Shown here: positions 12,607 to 25,169 of the stretch, piece by piece | How positions within the stretch are numbered: position 1 is the stretch's first letter | Layout of the letters: each line of letters opens with the position of its first letter | Assembly: GCA_003952965.2 (NCBI GenBank) | Contig: CM025856.1 | Coordinates: forward strand, 28,806,011 to 28,870,010 | Length of the DNA: 64,000 bases | DNA from: Morella rubra | Lineage: Eukaryota > Streptophyta > Magnoliopsida > Fagales > Myricaceae | Reading direction: 5' to 3' | Notes under the pieces: generated by a model | The model's database searches: none | Seen by the model: only the letters and a program-made list of their open reading frames with translations | What the model was told of the DNA's origin: nothing | Program-made: the position numbers and the translations under genes

Positions 12607-13083
12607 TTCCTGTTTTCGAGGTGACTTTTGAACCTTGCAAGCTGAAAAAGTACGCACAACTCACGAACACAACCACAAAATCTCCAAAGAACCTACTACA
12701 GCCCAGATCTCAAAATTGATAACTGAGCAAAACCCATTTCAGAACCAACCAAGCTACAGGAGCTCACTTCTAGGCTCTCCATTCCACTCACAATGTGGCA
12801 AGGAGGAAAAAGAAAAACCAACGACGTTGAGCAAGAGAGACTGCTTCTTTATGCCCTTACAAAGTCCCAAAGGCAGTCGGTACTCTTAAACATGGGAAAG
12901 CCACATTATGAGGAAAAGTATCTGCAGCTGTGAGACCCCAGCACCATGTGGGGTATTCCTCAAGCAATCCAGACAAGCGGAGCCACCTCAATCACTCCCC
13001 GAAAATTTGACTGTTTTGGATGTATATTTTCTGAGCATCTGCATTCACGATATCATCAACCAAAACTTGTCCAGCTTATGTAC

Positions 13084-13102
13084 AAAAAAAAAAAAAAAAA
13101 AA
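13084..13102. repeat. A19 homopolymer
   Basis: Nineteen uninterrupted A residues, about 480 bases upstream of the CSLC start codon. On the CSLC strand it is a poly(T) tract of the kind often seen in plant promoters. No function can be claimed. Confidence 0.85.
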
Positions 13103-15609
13103 GCACAAACTTGGCTACAAGTAAACAAGCAAGGGGACAGAGAGCGGAGACTAGTTGACTAAGGTAAGTAAACACTTCTGTTCTTTAGTGAAAATATTGG
13201 CAAGCGTTCCAGTTATGAAAAGTGTTGACCAAAATGCTTCTCGGAATGCAAGAGAATGGAGAGAAAAAAGAGGAGCTTAACATGCTCACTGATTACTATA
13301 AGAATCTTTGAAAACAAAATACACCAAACATATTATAAGAGAGTATATAGATACTATACAATTCTTTGTACAAATTGTATGGCACAATATGTGCCTAATA
13401 TGATATTTAATGTTGTCCTGGTGAAAATTCGAGCCATTGTATTTGTCTCTTTTAAAATTAAGACTAACAAAAATAGATCTTGATACAAGAATAAGAGAGA
13501 AGAGTAATGTTGGGTGGAGTGCTTATACAAAATGTCTGTAATTTGTAATTGTTTTGTTTTGGTGTTCTTTTGGATAAGACTTTTGACGCAGGGAAAACAA
13601 AAATAAATATTTAATATGAGTTTGTTAAACTAAAATTTTATTATCGTTAACAAATTTTTTTTATTTTTTATTAATTTTTTCAATCTCTTTTTAATTTTTT
13701 ACTACTCTTAAAATTTTGTTATCGCCACGTAAACAACGAGGCAAAGTGGAACCCAATCCAGCAAAACAATAAATATTTTAAGCCAGCTCACTTTCATCCC
13801 ATGCCGTAATAGTGAATTGTGGAAAGAAAAAAGGAATATTTAAACTTACGGGTTCTTTTATTTTATCAGACACATGTAAGTTGCATAAAACTGAGAATAT
13901 TCTTTTGCGCTTTTGCGCTGTCGAAGCTCATACAGCACTGGGAGTCTGGGCGTAATCGTAATTGTGGGATTACAATAAAAAACAAAATAGGGAAAATGAA
14001 AGTTATTACAGAGACAGTGTCCTCGGGCCCACGTCAAAGGTCCCCATGCCAGCTGCTATTTTTTTATGTCGTCGAAAAGAATTTCAGAAAGGATATAAAT
14101 GTCTTTCTGTTACAGATTTACAAAACAGACATGCAACCATTTATATAGCCTTGGAAATAGAAAAAAACGAAGTGATATGACAGTATTTATTTTCTTTTAT
14201 TGTCTGGACAATTAATAATGCATTGGGTGGAAGCAAAGATTCAATGTCATGGATTGCCTCTGGTCCCCATAATAGGTAGCATTATATTTAAATCATAGTA
14301 GATTGTTGCTACTTTTTAAATCATTAAATCCATATTTGTTCGGGTAGCAAGCAGTATTAACCTACCTAGCTTTGTATTTTTTTTTCACCTACGGAGGAAA
14401 ATTGATATGACGTCTTGTGTATTCGGATTGTCTTAGTCCAACTTGGTGAGGTCAATATCACGATAAATTCTAAAAAAATTAGACGATTTGCAACATTATC
14501 TTCCAATTAAGTCATCGTTATAATCTGAGAAAATCGAACATGGAAACATACGTCTGATTTACAAGATTCTTGTACCTTAGCTATTTAGTCAATTCGCGGT
14601 GATTGCTTTGAACAATTTAATGACTTTTCTCTTCTTCTTTTTCCGGAGTTTGGCAGCATGAAGATGACTGACAGCTTTTGTTCAAGATGTAGCTAGATTA
14701 CTTTGGATTTATGTCTGATGTCTATTTCATCATCCATCCAAATCGCCCACCGTAATAACAGAAGTATATGCTTTACCGGCCTAAGCAGTTCTCTTTATGG
14801 GTCTGACAAAGGGAGGAAATTTGACTTCTGGTTTCTTTTTCTCTTACCTGTTTGTCTGGCCACACCGGTTCGAGTCGACTTCTCTAGAACTATACAGAGC
14901 ACAAGAGATTAGTGAACTTTTACCCCTTTCCGGAACATATCAAAACAAACCCCTCTTCTTTATTTTGGCTATTACTTGCAATTAAAAGACATAAGAAATT
15001 AATTAACTATTTATTTAGGAGAGGCAAAGAAGTAAGATATATATACCAATCATGATTTCCATCCGATGCAGCAAACTTACGAGAGTTGCTAACTGGATCG
15101 AGACTGAAGCGGCTCAAAACCTCCAATTCCTCTCTGGTCCCTTTTCCACGCCAATGGTCAGAGTCTTACGGTAAAAAGCAAATGAATGTTACTTCAGCAG
15201 CACCTTTTGCCATATAAAGAATCCAACAAAAATGCTGCAAGAAGCTTAAAATAAGGTTAGATCTGTTCACAGACGTGTTGGATCTCTCAGTCTCTATCTC
15301 TCACAATATCTCTATTGGTTCCTTTTCAGTCCTCTTTGCATGGGTCTTCTCAATTATTTTCAGATCTGCCTTCTGAATGCGATATATTGGATTGCCCAAG
15401 GGAGCAAAGAATGACCAAAATATTTGCCTGAGCTGGATAAGTGTTTTTGCTCCTCTGTCTCTGTCTCTGTCTCATCTTTGCTTTATTTTTCTGAACAAAT
15501 GCTCTTTCCTCTGTGTATTTTGGGGGCCGGGCGGGGACGGCGTTCAATTAGAGAACCATGTAGGCATGTACGAGTTGGGTGCTGGACTTTAAGGCGGGGC
15601 TCGGGAGTG

Positions 15610-15990
15610 AAAAATTCTTAGAATTAAAAATTTGTGAAGTTTTAGAATTATGAAAAAGTAAAAATATTTTGTGAAATTTGATAAAAAAAAATAAAGTGAA
15701 AAAATTAAATAAATATATAATAAAAAAAAAATTGATAAAAAATTTTTTGAAATAAAAATTGTGATAAAAATTTTTAAAACACTACCTAAAATTTTTTTAA
15801 GATAATAGTAATTTTAAATTTTTGACATGAAAATTTTTAACAAAACAAAAAATTCTAACTTTTTAACTTTTACACTATTTTTTTTAAAAATTTTAATAAA
15901 ATAAAAATTTTTAAAATAAAAATATTCTTTAAGATTTGATAAACAAATGTAATGGATAGGTTTTTTTTAAATTTATTATTTTAAATTTAT
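15610..15990. repeat. Extremely AT-rich segment, possible degenerate element
   Basis: About 380 bases consist almost wholly of A and T runs, with many short mirrored words such as 'aaaattttt' and 'aaaaatttt'. Shorter stretches of similar texture occur at about 13590-13720, 31120-31280 and 47470-47660. Such blocks in plant spacers are often decayed MITEs, but I could not define terminal inverted repeats or target duplications. Confidence 0.35.
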
Positions 15991-18900
15991 ATATAAACAG
16001 TATTAAATGGTATAAATTATATTTTATCTCTACCCGTATATCCTGTAATTCGGACTGCGAATTACACGAGATTCTGCTCTGACACATGACGAGATAAAAA
16101 ACAAAGTGCAGGGTGACGCGACAGAAGCCGCCGCTATCGCACTTATTACAAAAGATGAAGCTACAGGTAGAACAAGCAGTGACAACACTGTGCAGTGAGA
16201 AAAAGACATTCCTCTCCCTCGAAATTTCTTTCCGCGGCCACAGGACAAAAAGGAAATTAAGTTGTACAGAATTCTTCACGATGGAACCGTGAACATCAGG
16301 CTTTGGTTGGTTGGCCGTTGGGGCACCGAACCCTCCTGATTAGGGTCTGATTCCGGTTCTTTCCGAGGCAGAGAAACAGATGTGGATGGAGATCAAACTA
16401 TGTGGTAGTGAACTTTTTTCATGGATGGGCTAAGACCTTGCAGCATGCTTGCAAGTTGCAAGTTTAAAAGAAGACGGATTTCAATGACCCAAAAACCCGA
16501 AAAGAAAAAAAAGTGATTTGCAGTGCAGTGGGTTAGCCAGTGCCTTTAAGCGGAAATAGGTAAATTTTGTGGAAAACCAATGGTTCTTACTTCTTAGTTC
16601 TTATTCCAAACCTAGAAAGTTGTTCCAGCGTCCACAGATGAGGAATCCAATACAACCACCACACACGCAAATATCCAACTTGCTATTAAAGCTCACCACA
16701 AATGGCCCCCTAACTCCCATATCTCGTGTCGGCTGAAATTAATATATAGACCAAAAGCACAGAAAAGTGGATTCTGGTCCATTTCGTGTTTAGACCCCTT
16801 AAATAGGCTATCGCACTGCTTGCCCAGTGGGATTTTGTAAAGCCTAATGATTAAAGTCTGGTCACTAAAGAAGCCTGCCTTGTCACATCTACGCGATTTT
16901 CCGATTGAATGATGTTATTTTCACACAGGACAGAATTATAAATATGTCTCCCTATTTATTACTAGACGATACATCAATTTTCCAGAAAAATATAGATAAA
17001 TTATTTATGCACTTTATGCAGATTTTGCCAGTATATAGCAAAGTATGCAGCAAGTTATATATATTGGCAATTTGAGGGTTGGGGAAAGGGGAGTCGATCC
17101 CGGAGCAGGACCCTCCTTAAAGTATGCAGCAGGTTATATGCTCGAAGGTAAATAGTATTATAATTTTCACCGCAAGAGCACGCTAAGCATAAACCTCAAG
17201 GCACAAACGTCATTGCTTGAGGCAAGTATTCATCCACCCATTGAGGTATCCTTCAGCTTGACTCGCTCTAAATGTTCATCACCTTTCTCTTTTGAGGACC
17301 ATAATTCTGCTGGGTATCAATATAAATGACGCGCTTCCGGCCATTGTACGAGAACATAAAGGGAAACTTAATGTCCCGCCAAAAAACAGTGACCGCAATC
17401 CACACCTAACCCACTCACAATAAAGAGCTCAAAGAATTTATTGAGTATTGTTAAATTGGAATAAAGCAAAAAAAATTTTTTTTTTAACAGGGTGTCTAGA
17501 TCAATTTACGTGTATTTTGACTAATGTCAAAATCTATATAATCTTCCTTTTCATATAAACCGGATAATTACTAAATTAAAAGGTCTTGTGATGATCCCAA
17601 AAAATTAGTAACACCTATAAAATCTTAAACTTGAGACCTCGTGGAGCATAAGTGAAATAGCACAATTTTGATTGCTGAGATAATGGAATACAGTACATGA
17701 AATGAGGATTCGGTATTCTTTTTCCTGAGTTTGAGGTATTTCTGAATACCAAACACTAGCTATTACTCTAATCATGTAGCCCTTCGGTGTGAAGCCCAGA
17801 TGAGCCCTGCAAAACTCTTCTCGACAGATAACCCATGCGGCCAATTTCAAACAGCTGTTTGAGATTATGGGTAAAATCCAACCACAACAGGTCCACCTAT
17901 TAATAGGACCATCTCACATTTATGAACGATCCGGGGATGACCAACTTTCATTTTCCATGGAGGGAGGATTTGTCACGATGGACCGACAGTAGATCCCATT
18001 ATGTTCCTTGGCTTTTCATGGGCAACATACCCCCACACTTTTTTCACCATTACTATTGAAACTTTTTAAAGACAAATAATAGAGGAGCAATACAAACTTC
18101 TAGGGCATTTCAACAAGAGAGAGCTTACCCATCCACAGGAAACAACAATGGTTGTCTGAACATGGAAGACGAATTCACTCATTGCTGCGAAACGTCAACT
18201 TGCTAGAGGATCCACCAATGTTTCGGTGTTAAAATTTGTACAAAAATAGTATTTTTTGTGTGGGCTAAGCTAAATCAGTTTTGAACTCGACACTCAAGTC
18301 GATTCGAGTGTCTGAAGTTTATCATTGCACTCTCAGCCCGATCAATGTCTCTCAGCTGGGTTAATTATGTTCAAGCCTAGAGCATAAATTGAGTGTAACA
18401 TACTTCTCTCGTAAACCCAACAAAAAATCAGCTATGAACTGAAATATTACAAATGATGCAATTGCAAGTGCAAAAGTCACCACAATTGTCACAGTTATGA
18501 CACATCCGGTTAAGAACAGGAAAGTCGATCGACGCAATGAAATATATTAGTGACCACTGCATAGCATCTGAGTACAGGAACTCAGAAATCTCTCTCCGGC
18601 CACAAACCCATGAAAATCTGAATCCTTGGGCCGCCCATGTGTGCGCACATGTACGTTTAAAGGCGAAGAAAGGGACTCGACATTTCGCACATGGCGGAGT
18701 TCTTGGCTAACGCATCAAGTTATCAAGATTTGATGTTTCTCCAAATAGGAATTGGAGCCGACCTCGACAGGGAGTGGGTCTTGCTTTGAACGCCAGATCC
18801 TCACCATGAATTATTTGTCTGCTTTGCCTCCGGTTTCAAATTGAAGGCGAGATTATCTTACCATTTTGTTCGTTTCTGTAAGGAAGCCTTCGGGACCATT

Positions 18901-19479
18901 TGAACATGTCTCTACTTCCAATTTGTCATCCCAAGACTCAATGCCAGTGATTTCGAAACAGATCGTTAACACTCTGTCCTTAAATCCAGAGTAAAGGATA
19001 AAGATTGCGGAACAGACCACCAACATAGTTCTTACAGTGGGAAAAGTGTTAAAAATATTTTGAGAAAAATTACACTTTAAACCCCTCCAAATATGAAGTC
19101 GAGGGAAAAAAAGTATTTTTCTCTATCTTCGGTCAAATTTAACTAAAGGGTGCAAATCACCGAAAATTGAAACTTGAGGAACTTGATATTACGAAATTGA
19201 AAGATGAGTTGCAAAATATCAATATCCTATACTTGGGTGCAAAATATATTTTCCCAAATATTTCTCTATCGGGATTGAAATGTACAAGGGCCAAAATATG
19301 AAAGCCCTTTCTGATTTATAACTTTCCTTTATACTGGCACTGCTCTCTATGTTAAAGAGAGATGCTGTTAACTTGAAACATGTTGAAGCTACTAATTACC
19401 ATGGGGAAAGAGAAGTCATTTGATTTCCACTTTGTTGAGAAGTGAAACAATTAGTTCAAGCAATCCTTCAATATTGCTA

Positions 19480-22400
19480 TCATTTACGATGAGCCTCAAC
19501 ATCTGATATTGGCTTCGGTGGCTTTTGCTTCTTTTGCAGATACTTGGCGTATGAATACCACACACCACCAGCTGTGTTGATAATCAATCCAGTCACATTC
19601 AAAGCATGAACTTGAACTCCGCCCAGTAACACAAAGCCCTGAGACCCCCCCCCCCCCCAAAAAAAAAAAAAAAAAAAAAGGAAAACAGTTAGCGTATGTC
19701 AAATCTGTGTGTTTGAACATCTTATTATTGCTTGTTCAAAAACGGAACTTTCCTAAACTTAAAAGTACTCTCTGTAGTGGCTGGTCGTTCAAAAATTGAA
19801 AATTAAATTTATCGGCAATAAAGTCTAAAGAGAGCTCATACCGTGGACCCAACTCCTTTAAGAACACCAACTATTGTTGTTGTTAGAGCAGAGTTGACAA
19901 TCGTACACAAGAACATGGTGAAGTTGAGGACAATGCCCATCACCAGTGAAAGAATAAGGATCACCAAAAAGTATAGGGAGTTACTCTGCATATTGAGACA
20001 AATTTCAAGTTAGAAATCAACTTTTAAGGAAAAATTCAGAATGCACATTTACATGTGTTCCATATCGAACTAAAGACATGTTCCTACAACCAACAAGAGA
20101 CCAAATGGTTCAGATTTAATGCTATATAGGATCTAGTCCATGCACCCACTATATCCCAGAATACCTACATGAGTAAGAAAAAATGGAAGAGAGAAGGGCC
20201 TATCTCTAATTGTAACTGAATCTTCTATTTTATGATCTGTAGAAGAGAGATTGAAGCATAATAGCTATTAAACAACCTAGTATGAATGCCAACATAAGGG
20301 AAATCTGGTTTAGATTCTGACCTTTGCAAATAAGAGTGACAAAGAATTTGGAAATTCTCCTGTAGCTATGATGAGAAATAACAAAAATGGAAGGGACAAA
20401 ATGCTGTTGTAAAACATTATCTCTACCGATGAAAGCCCATCCTCTGCACCAGACTTCTCAACCAACACCAAGTACATGGTCTGCATTTCAATGTAAAAAG
20501 GAATTTCATTAGTAAGGACAATAGTTAACGAGCTCTGAATCTATCCCCAACTTCGCAGCTGCTACATTAACCACTAGTGATATTATATGTTTAGTCCATG
20601 AAAACTCACTCAAATTTCAATGTGATCAACAAAATATTGCATGTCAATAATCCATGTGATTTTAGAGAAGCTTCATTGTGGTTTTCTCCTCCCACTCCAT
20701 CAACTGGAATGACAAAATTGGTTGATGATTTAATGATATCGTATCTGGTCAAAATTAACAAGAAGCCTACTCAATGAAAAAACCAGATAAGCAGCTCTCA
20801 GGCACCAAAACTCCCCAAACAGCAAAGACACCAATCCTGAACCACCACCATTCTGCCAGCAAACGCCAATCTGTTTGGAACCCAAAAGCTTCAAAAGCAC
20901 TGCCATGCACCGCCATTGGACACAGCCACCCAAGTACTTACCAGATATCGAGCTCGTCTCTGGCTTTCCAAACATTGCCTAAAACAGCAGGAAAAAGACA
21001 CTCCTGATTGATTCCTCCTAACAAACTTAACTTGAAAGTTGAAACAACCACATGCCATTGATCCAGAACCTTAAGCCACACAAACAACAGCCTCCAGTGC
21101 AGAAAAATATCTACCCCAAGCCACAAAAGTGGCAGCCTTCAATTGCGGAAAATTTCGACTCCACAGCCCAAACCCAAATGCCTACAACCAGAGATAGCCC
21201 ACACTACAAGGATCCAAATTCCAATTAACACCCAGTCATCTAGAACCACCACACCAGAAACAGCTAACTACAGCAACTTCCTCATCCTCCTCCTCATAAT
21301 TGCCCGCATCTCTTTCCCGCATTTCAATTTCAAAGTTCAAAGCTCAAACCCCTTCTTTTCCTTTACTACAGTCTCTCTTTCAGACAACCAAACCAAACCA
21401 AACCGATCAAACTCCGGCTAGACAAGTTAAAACAAGAACCTACAGAAACTAAAATCAAAGACAAAAAAATAAAATAAAAATCAAACAGACCAAAATGAAA
21501 GACAAAGAAGCATCATATATCTGTCACTGTCCATGTACATCTCATCTCTTCTCAAAGACAGTAGAGATTTCAAGTAACTAAAACATCCTTCCTAATCCCC
21601 AGTTTGCACTTCCATGCCTGCAATACTTCACCACTCCCAAACAAACCCCTAGTACTTATTAATCTTTTCTCTGTCATTGTCCTTTGGCTCCGTCCTCCTC
21701 AACATGGTACCCAAGGATGTGGCCGGCAGGCTAAAGGCCTTTGGGCCTGGCAATCCTATAAGACCCAAATTAAGAAGAACAAATCACTAAAGTTGCCAGC
21801 CAAGTTGCTCACTGGTTGGCTCAACTTTCTGATCAAGACCACTGCATAGTACTGATGTGACTTATTGGTCAATGACAATCAGAGACTGAGGAGCCCACAA
21901 TCCTGGCGGACAGGAAGAGGGACAGTGGGCCCAAGATTAGGGTTGGTCTTGGTGCCGCAAGGTATATCCTGAAGCAGCAGACAGATTTACTGCGGCAGAT
22001 GTGTTAGTTTCAAGGACTTGAAGCAGCAGATACGCGATATTTGATGTTGGTGGTGCTGTTTGATGTATTGGTTTATTTATCATGCGTCACATGGCATTTG
22101 AATTCTAGATATTTGAATTTCCATTATGCTTTTGAAGATGTGTCATTTTCGATATTAAAATATATCCTTTAACTGGTCCATTCGAAGTTAAAAGGTAAAG
22201 ATCCAACCTGGAAAAAGACAGAAATAAGGGCCATGCTGTATCCAAAAAGGTCAAAGGAGAAATCTCCCAGAGCAGCTATGATGACTCCAGCAGCAGTGAG
22301 TATTACTGAAAGAGTCACCTGAAAGGAATAGAGAGACAATTGACAGATTAGAACTAACCATTCAAAATTAACAGTCATGATGAAGATGCCGGTGCTCAGT

Positions 22401-24921
22401 TCAACACAGTTGTTACTAAAGATTCCAGAAAACTGTCATTGCACTTTAACACTGTCAAAGCGATTGATAGCTAGGTTGTGCTTTGTCACTGACTTTTTTG
22501 AAACATATGAGTTTCAAAAGACACAAACAATCAAATTCAACATTTCCAAATGACAACTATGTCAGTAAGGCACCATAGACAACTTCTTCTCATGACAATG
22601 CAAGCAATATTTTGGCATCTTATATGCTGCTTGGCAGTTTTTTGCATCCCGCATGAGAGGATACTAGGTCAATCAATGCTACATAATTATCGTGGGGGCT
22701 TTAATTGTGACTAGTTTTTTCTGGGTATGACGTAGAACTAACTAGCTTTTCCTGAAGCCATACTACTCACATGGTAAAACTTTGGATCAAGATTGATACA
22801 GGGATGCTAGAGACTTGTAATCTCATCAAAACTACATAAGCTCATGCTTACTAAAACAGAAGAAGTATTTGTTAGGAACACTACTCTACAAATAATGATA
22901 TCAGGAATCTAAGTAGCGTGGAATAAGCTCATGCATAGTGAAATACAAGTACTCAGTGGTGTACTGCAGATCAAATAATCGAATCTACAGTTTTGTACAG
23001 TCCACTAGCAGTACACTGCAGTTACAACCTCATCTAACTATTATCCTTAGAATACAATAATACCAAAAATAATTCAAGACATCCAATCTCCAACTGTAGC
23101 ATATAACTTGGTCAACACCATTTCATCCCAATGAAAAAAACAATTGAAGAGATTTACATGCAGTGAAAAAAAAATCTCATAAACTCCAAGGAAATTTCAC
23201 ATGCATAAAAGATAAAAGAAAACAGGCTGATTGACACAATGATAATCCAAACAAAAGCAACACAGACCTGTGTGGTAGGTCTCCCCTTCCCTGAAAAGAA
23301 TCCAGCAATGAGCACAGCAAGTGGTGTGAGTCTCTTTATTGCAATATACATGGGAATATTAACCCCTTTCAGACTTGCCAATGCAAACGCCACATTGGCA
23401 TTGTAAAATAGTGAAATGGGGAGCAGCTTTCTAGCCGTTGACATATCTACAGGTCTGGCTTTTGTGTATCCCATTCTTCGACCAAAGTGTATAAGCAAGG
23501 TGGTTGTCAGTTGCTGAGATAACAAAAACAACAAACAAAATCCGCGATCAATATTCACAATACTGATACCAAAGTAAGTGCAAGAGGAAGTTCTCTATTT
23601 ACTTTAAAAAAGTAATACCTGCAAGGTGAGGAGGGTCATGGAGTGTGCATACTGCATAAGTATGGCTTTGTTGATAAAAACCATAGCCATCGAAGCAATC
23701 CCATAAGATACAGCTGCAGACAAACTGCATTGACACAATAGTACTGATTTATAACCAGCTAATAAGTGCTAAGATTTCTCATACATGGAAAAATGAAACA
23801 TGATTAACATTTTACTCAAGTTGATAATGAAAGATGACACAATATATTATATGAGAAACAATTATGTCATTTGACTAGAACAAACTAGTGGGTACCAAAA
23901 AAATGGAAACAAGCAATATTTGACTAACGTACTATGGTAGTGGCATATCTCACACTAGGCAATATTTGACTTAAGTACTATGGTAGTGGCATATCTCACA
24001 TTGTCCTTTTCCTTTCGGTTTCTGCAATGGTTCTTGTGCACCTGGAATTGGCTAATTTTTGGTAACATTTCCAACACGAGAACCACTCCTGGGTGCTGCC
24101 TTTAAGCCATCTGGAGTTTAAATTACTTTGAAGAAAATAACAACTTTTAGACCTAGATGGAACGAAAAGATTAAATTCTACAGCACCTTTATGTTGTCAG
24201 GATCACAGCCAGAATGCTAAAATTTAGTCCAGAGTAAAGCATTCAAGGACTAGTTTTGGAGCACTGAGTAGAAATAAGTTTACACAAGTTCCACCGTTTG
24301 AGTTGACAAAAGCTAGACCGACTTTCTTTATAGATTTTGTCCAGATCTTTTCCCCGCATGAATATGGTCCTCCTTGTGGCACCTCAAAAAACTCAGTCAT
24401 AATATTTACACAACACCCGTGAATACAGATTTCTCACTTCTTTCTTGCCTTACGAAGATAAACCTAATAAAAAAACTAAAACTAATTTAAAGAATTGAAT
24501 GGCATATATGAATCCGGATAATTATCACGCTGACAAACTCCAACCTTGGACTTTGGTCACAGGAAATGGATGAACAGTGAAAAACTTAAAATCATAAGTA
24601 TACACAGCTAGTTAATCATCATACGCAACTAATTTCGCCCGTAGAAACATTCTAAGCTAATCAATGGAGGCAATTTTCAAAAATGATCTCTATATAGCTG
24701 GTTAACTAGGTGTTCGTCTATAACTCTGCCTATAAGTTATGCGGAACATTGTTGTATGCTTGCAGTTGCCTCGGGCTAAGCTTTGTCTTGACGAGGACTT
24801 TCTTTTTTTTACCTCTAGGCTCATGACAAGGACTTTCATTAGTTACTATGAACTGCTATTGAAATTATGCATGTAACCACCTCAAAAATGAATTTATTTC
24901 TGAATCGCCACGAGTTTCCAT
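19480..24921 (-). CDS. UGNT1: Nucleotide-sugar transporter, UGNT1-like (UDP-GlcNAc transporter family)
   Basis: This is a multi-pass transporter of the nucleotide-sugar/triose-phosphate translocator superfamily. The Arabidopsis relative UGNT1 carries UDP-N-acetylglucosamine across the Golgi/ER membrane. Exons in transcript order: 24921-24881 (tentative), 23724-23619, 23513-23268, 22318-22208, 20480-20322, 19985-19842, 19638-19480. Phases close to give 321 aa. Diagnostic stretches are SYGIASMAMVFINKA in exon 2, NVAFALASLKGVNIPMYIA followed by KRLTPLAV in exon 3, LGDFSFDLFGY in exon 4, MGIVLNFTMF in exon 6, and GGVWYSYAKY before a Lys-rich tail. The first exon (13 codons plus two bases) was chosen because its phase fits. 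Its donor is weak and relatives as I recall them have a longer N-terminus, so the true start is uncertain. The junction of exons 6 and 7 lacks two residues that I expect in GSTTLGF and lies beside a G14 run. Confidence 0.88.
19645..19679. repeat. C14-A21 homopolymer pair beside a splice acceptor
   Basis: Fourteen C followed by twenty-one A on the + strand. Read in the gene direction it is T21 then G14, five bases before the CAG/GGC acceptor of the last UGNT1-like exon. The poly(U) could act as the pyrimidine tract, but the G run separates it from the AG. A similar C10-A13 pair lies at 42219-42241. Confidence 0.9.
20481..22207. other. 1.7-kb UGNT1 intron containing an unexplained C/A-rich segment
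   Basis: This is the intron between exons 4 and 5 of the transporter. From about 20770 to 21850 the + strand becomes rich in C and A (many 'acca', 'aaacc' words) and differs in texture from the AT-rich introns around it. It carries no protein motif I recognise, and I could not find matching ends or a target duplication. Confidence 0.45.
23913..24004. repeat. 46-bp tandem duplication in UGNT1 intron 1
   Basis: The unit at 23913-23958 is repeated from 23959 to about 24004 with a few substitutions. Each copy contains 'actatggtagtggcatatct'. Confidence 0.88.
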
Positions 24922-25050
24922 GGTCGACAGCGACAGCAACGGTGATGAGATCAAGATATAGAGAACTGTCTCGCGGTCACTCCCGTGACGCCATCAAATC
25001 AAACGACCTTCAATTACACCCCAAATTCACCGCCAACTCGTACAGAAGTC

Positions 25051-25166
25051 CTGCGCATCAAAGAAACCTTCATTCGATTCAGTCAATGGAAACAACCAGC
25101 CAATGTCAAAACAAAGAAAGATATATATATATAAAATAAAAATAAAAATAAAAATAAAAAGCTAAC
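25051..25166 (-). other. Possible 5' UTR intron of the UGNT1-like gene
   Basis: In the gene direction a CAG/GTTAGC donor lies at 25167/25166 and a GCGCAG/GACTT acceptor at 25051/25050, both upstream of the tentative ATG at 24921. The interval carries TATATA and TAAAA repeats. This fits a short leader intron but rests only on splice-site appearance. Confidence 0.35.
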
Positions 25167-25169
25167 CTG

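Larger units (their letters stand above)
12607..19479. other. Gene-poor 6.9-kb region between CSLC and UGNT1-like genes
   Basis: The right end of this stretch up to the CSLC ATG (12607 to perhaps 13200) should be the CSLC leader and promoter, read leftwards. I find no exon chain in the rest. It holds an A19 tract at 13084-13102 and very AT-rich stretches at about 13590-13720 and 15610-15990. It also holds a near-duplicate 21-base word at 17040 and 17119. No transposon protein motif was recognised. The part next to 19479 is the 3' flank of the transporter gene. Confidence 0.6.

Noticed and set aside
12046..12631. Long plus-strand open frames opposite CSLC exon 1
   Set aside because: They are antisense shadows of the conserved CSLC frame and carry no motif.
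14860..14882. ggttcgagtc resembling a tRNA B box
   Set aside because: Flanking bases do not fold as a tRNA and no A box lies upstream.
17040..17139. 21-base near-repeat that could be a target duplication of an insertion
   Set aside because: The copies differ by a base, are longer than usual target duplications, and the 58 bases between them have no element ends.
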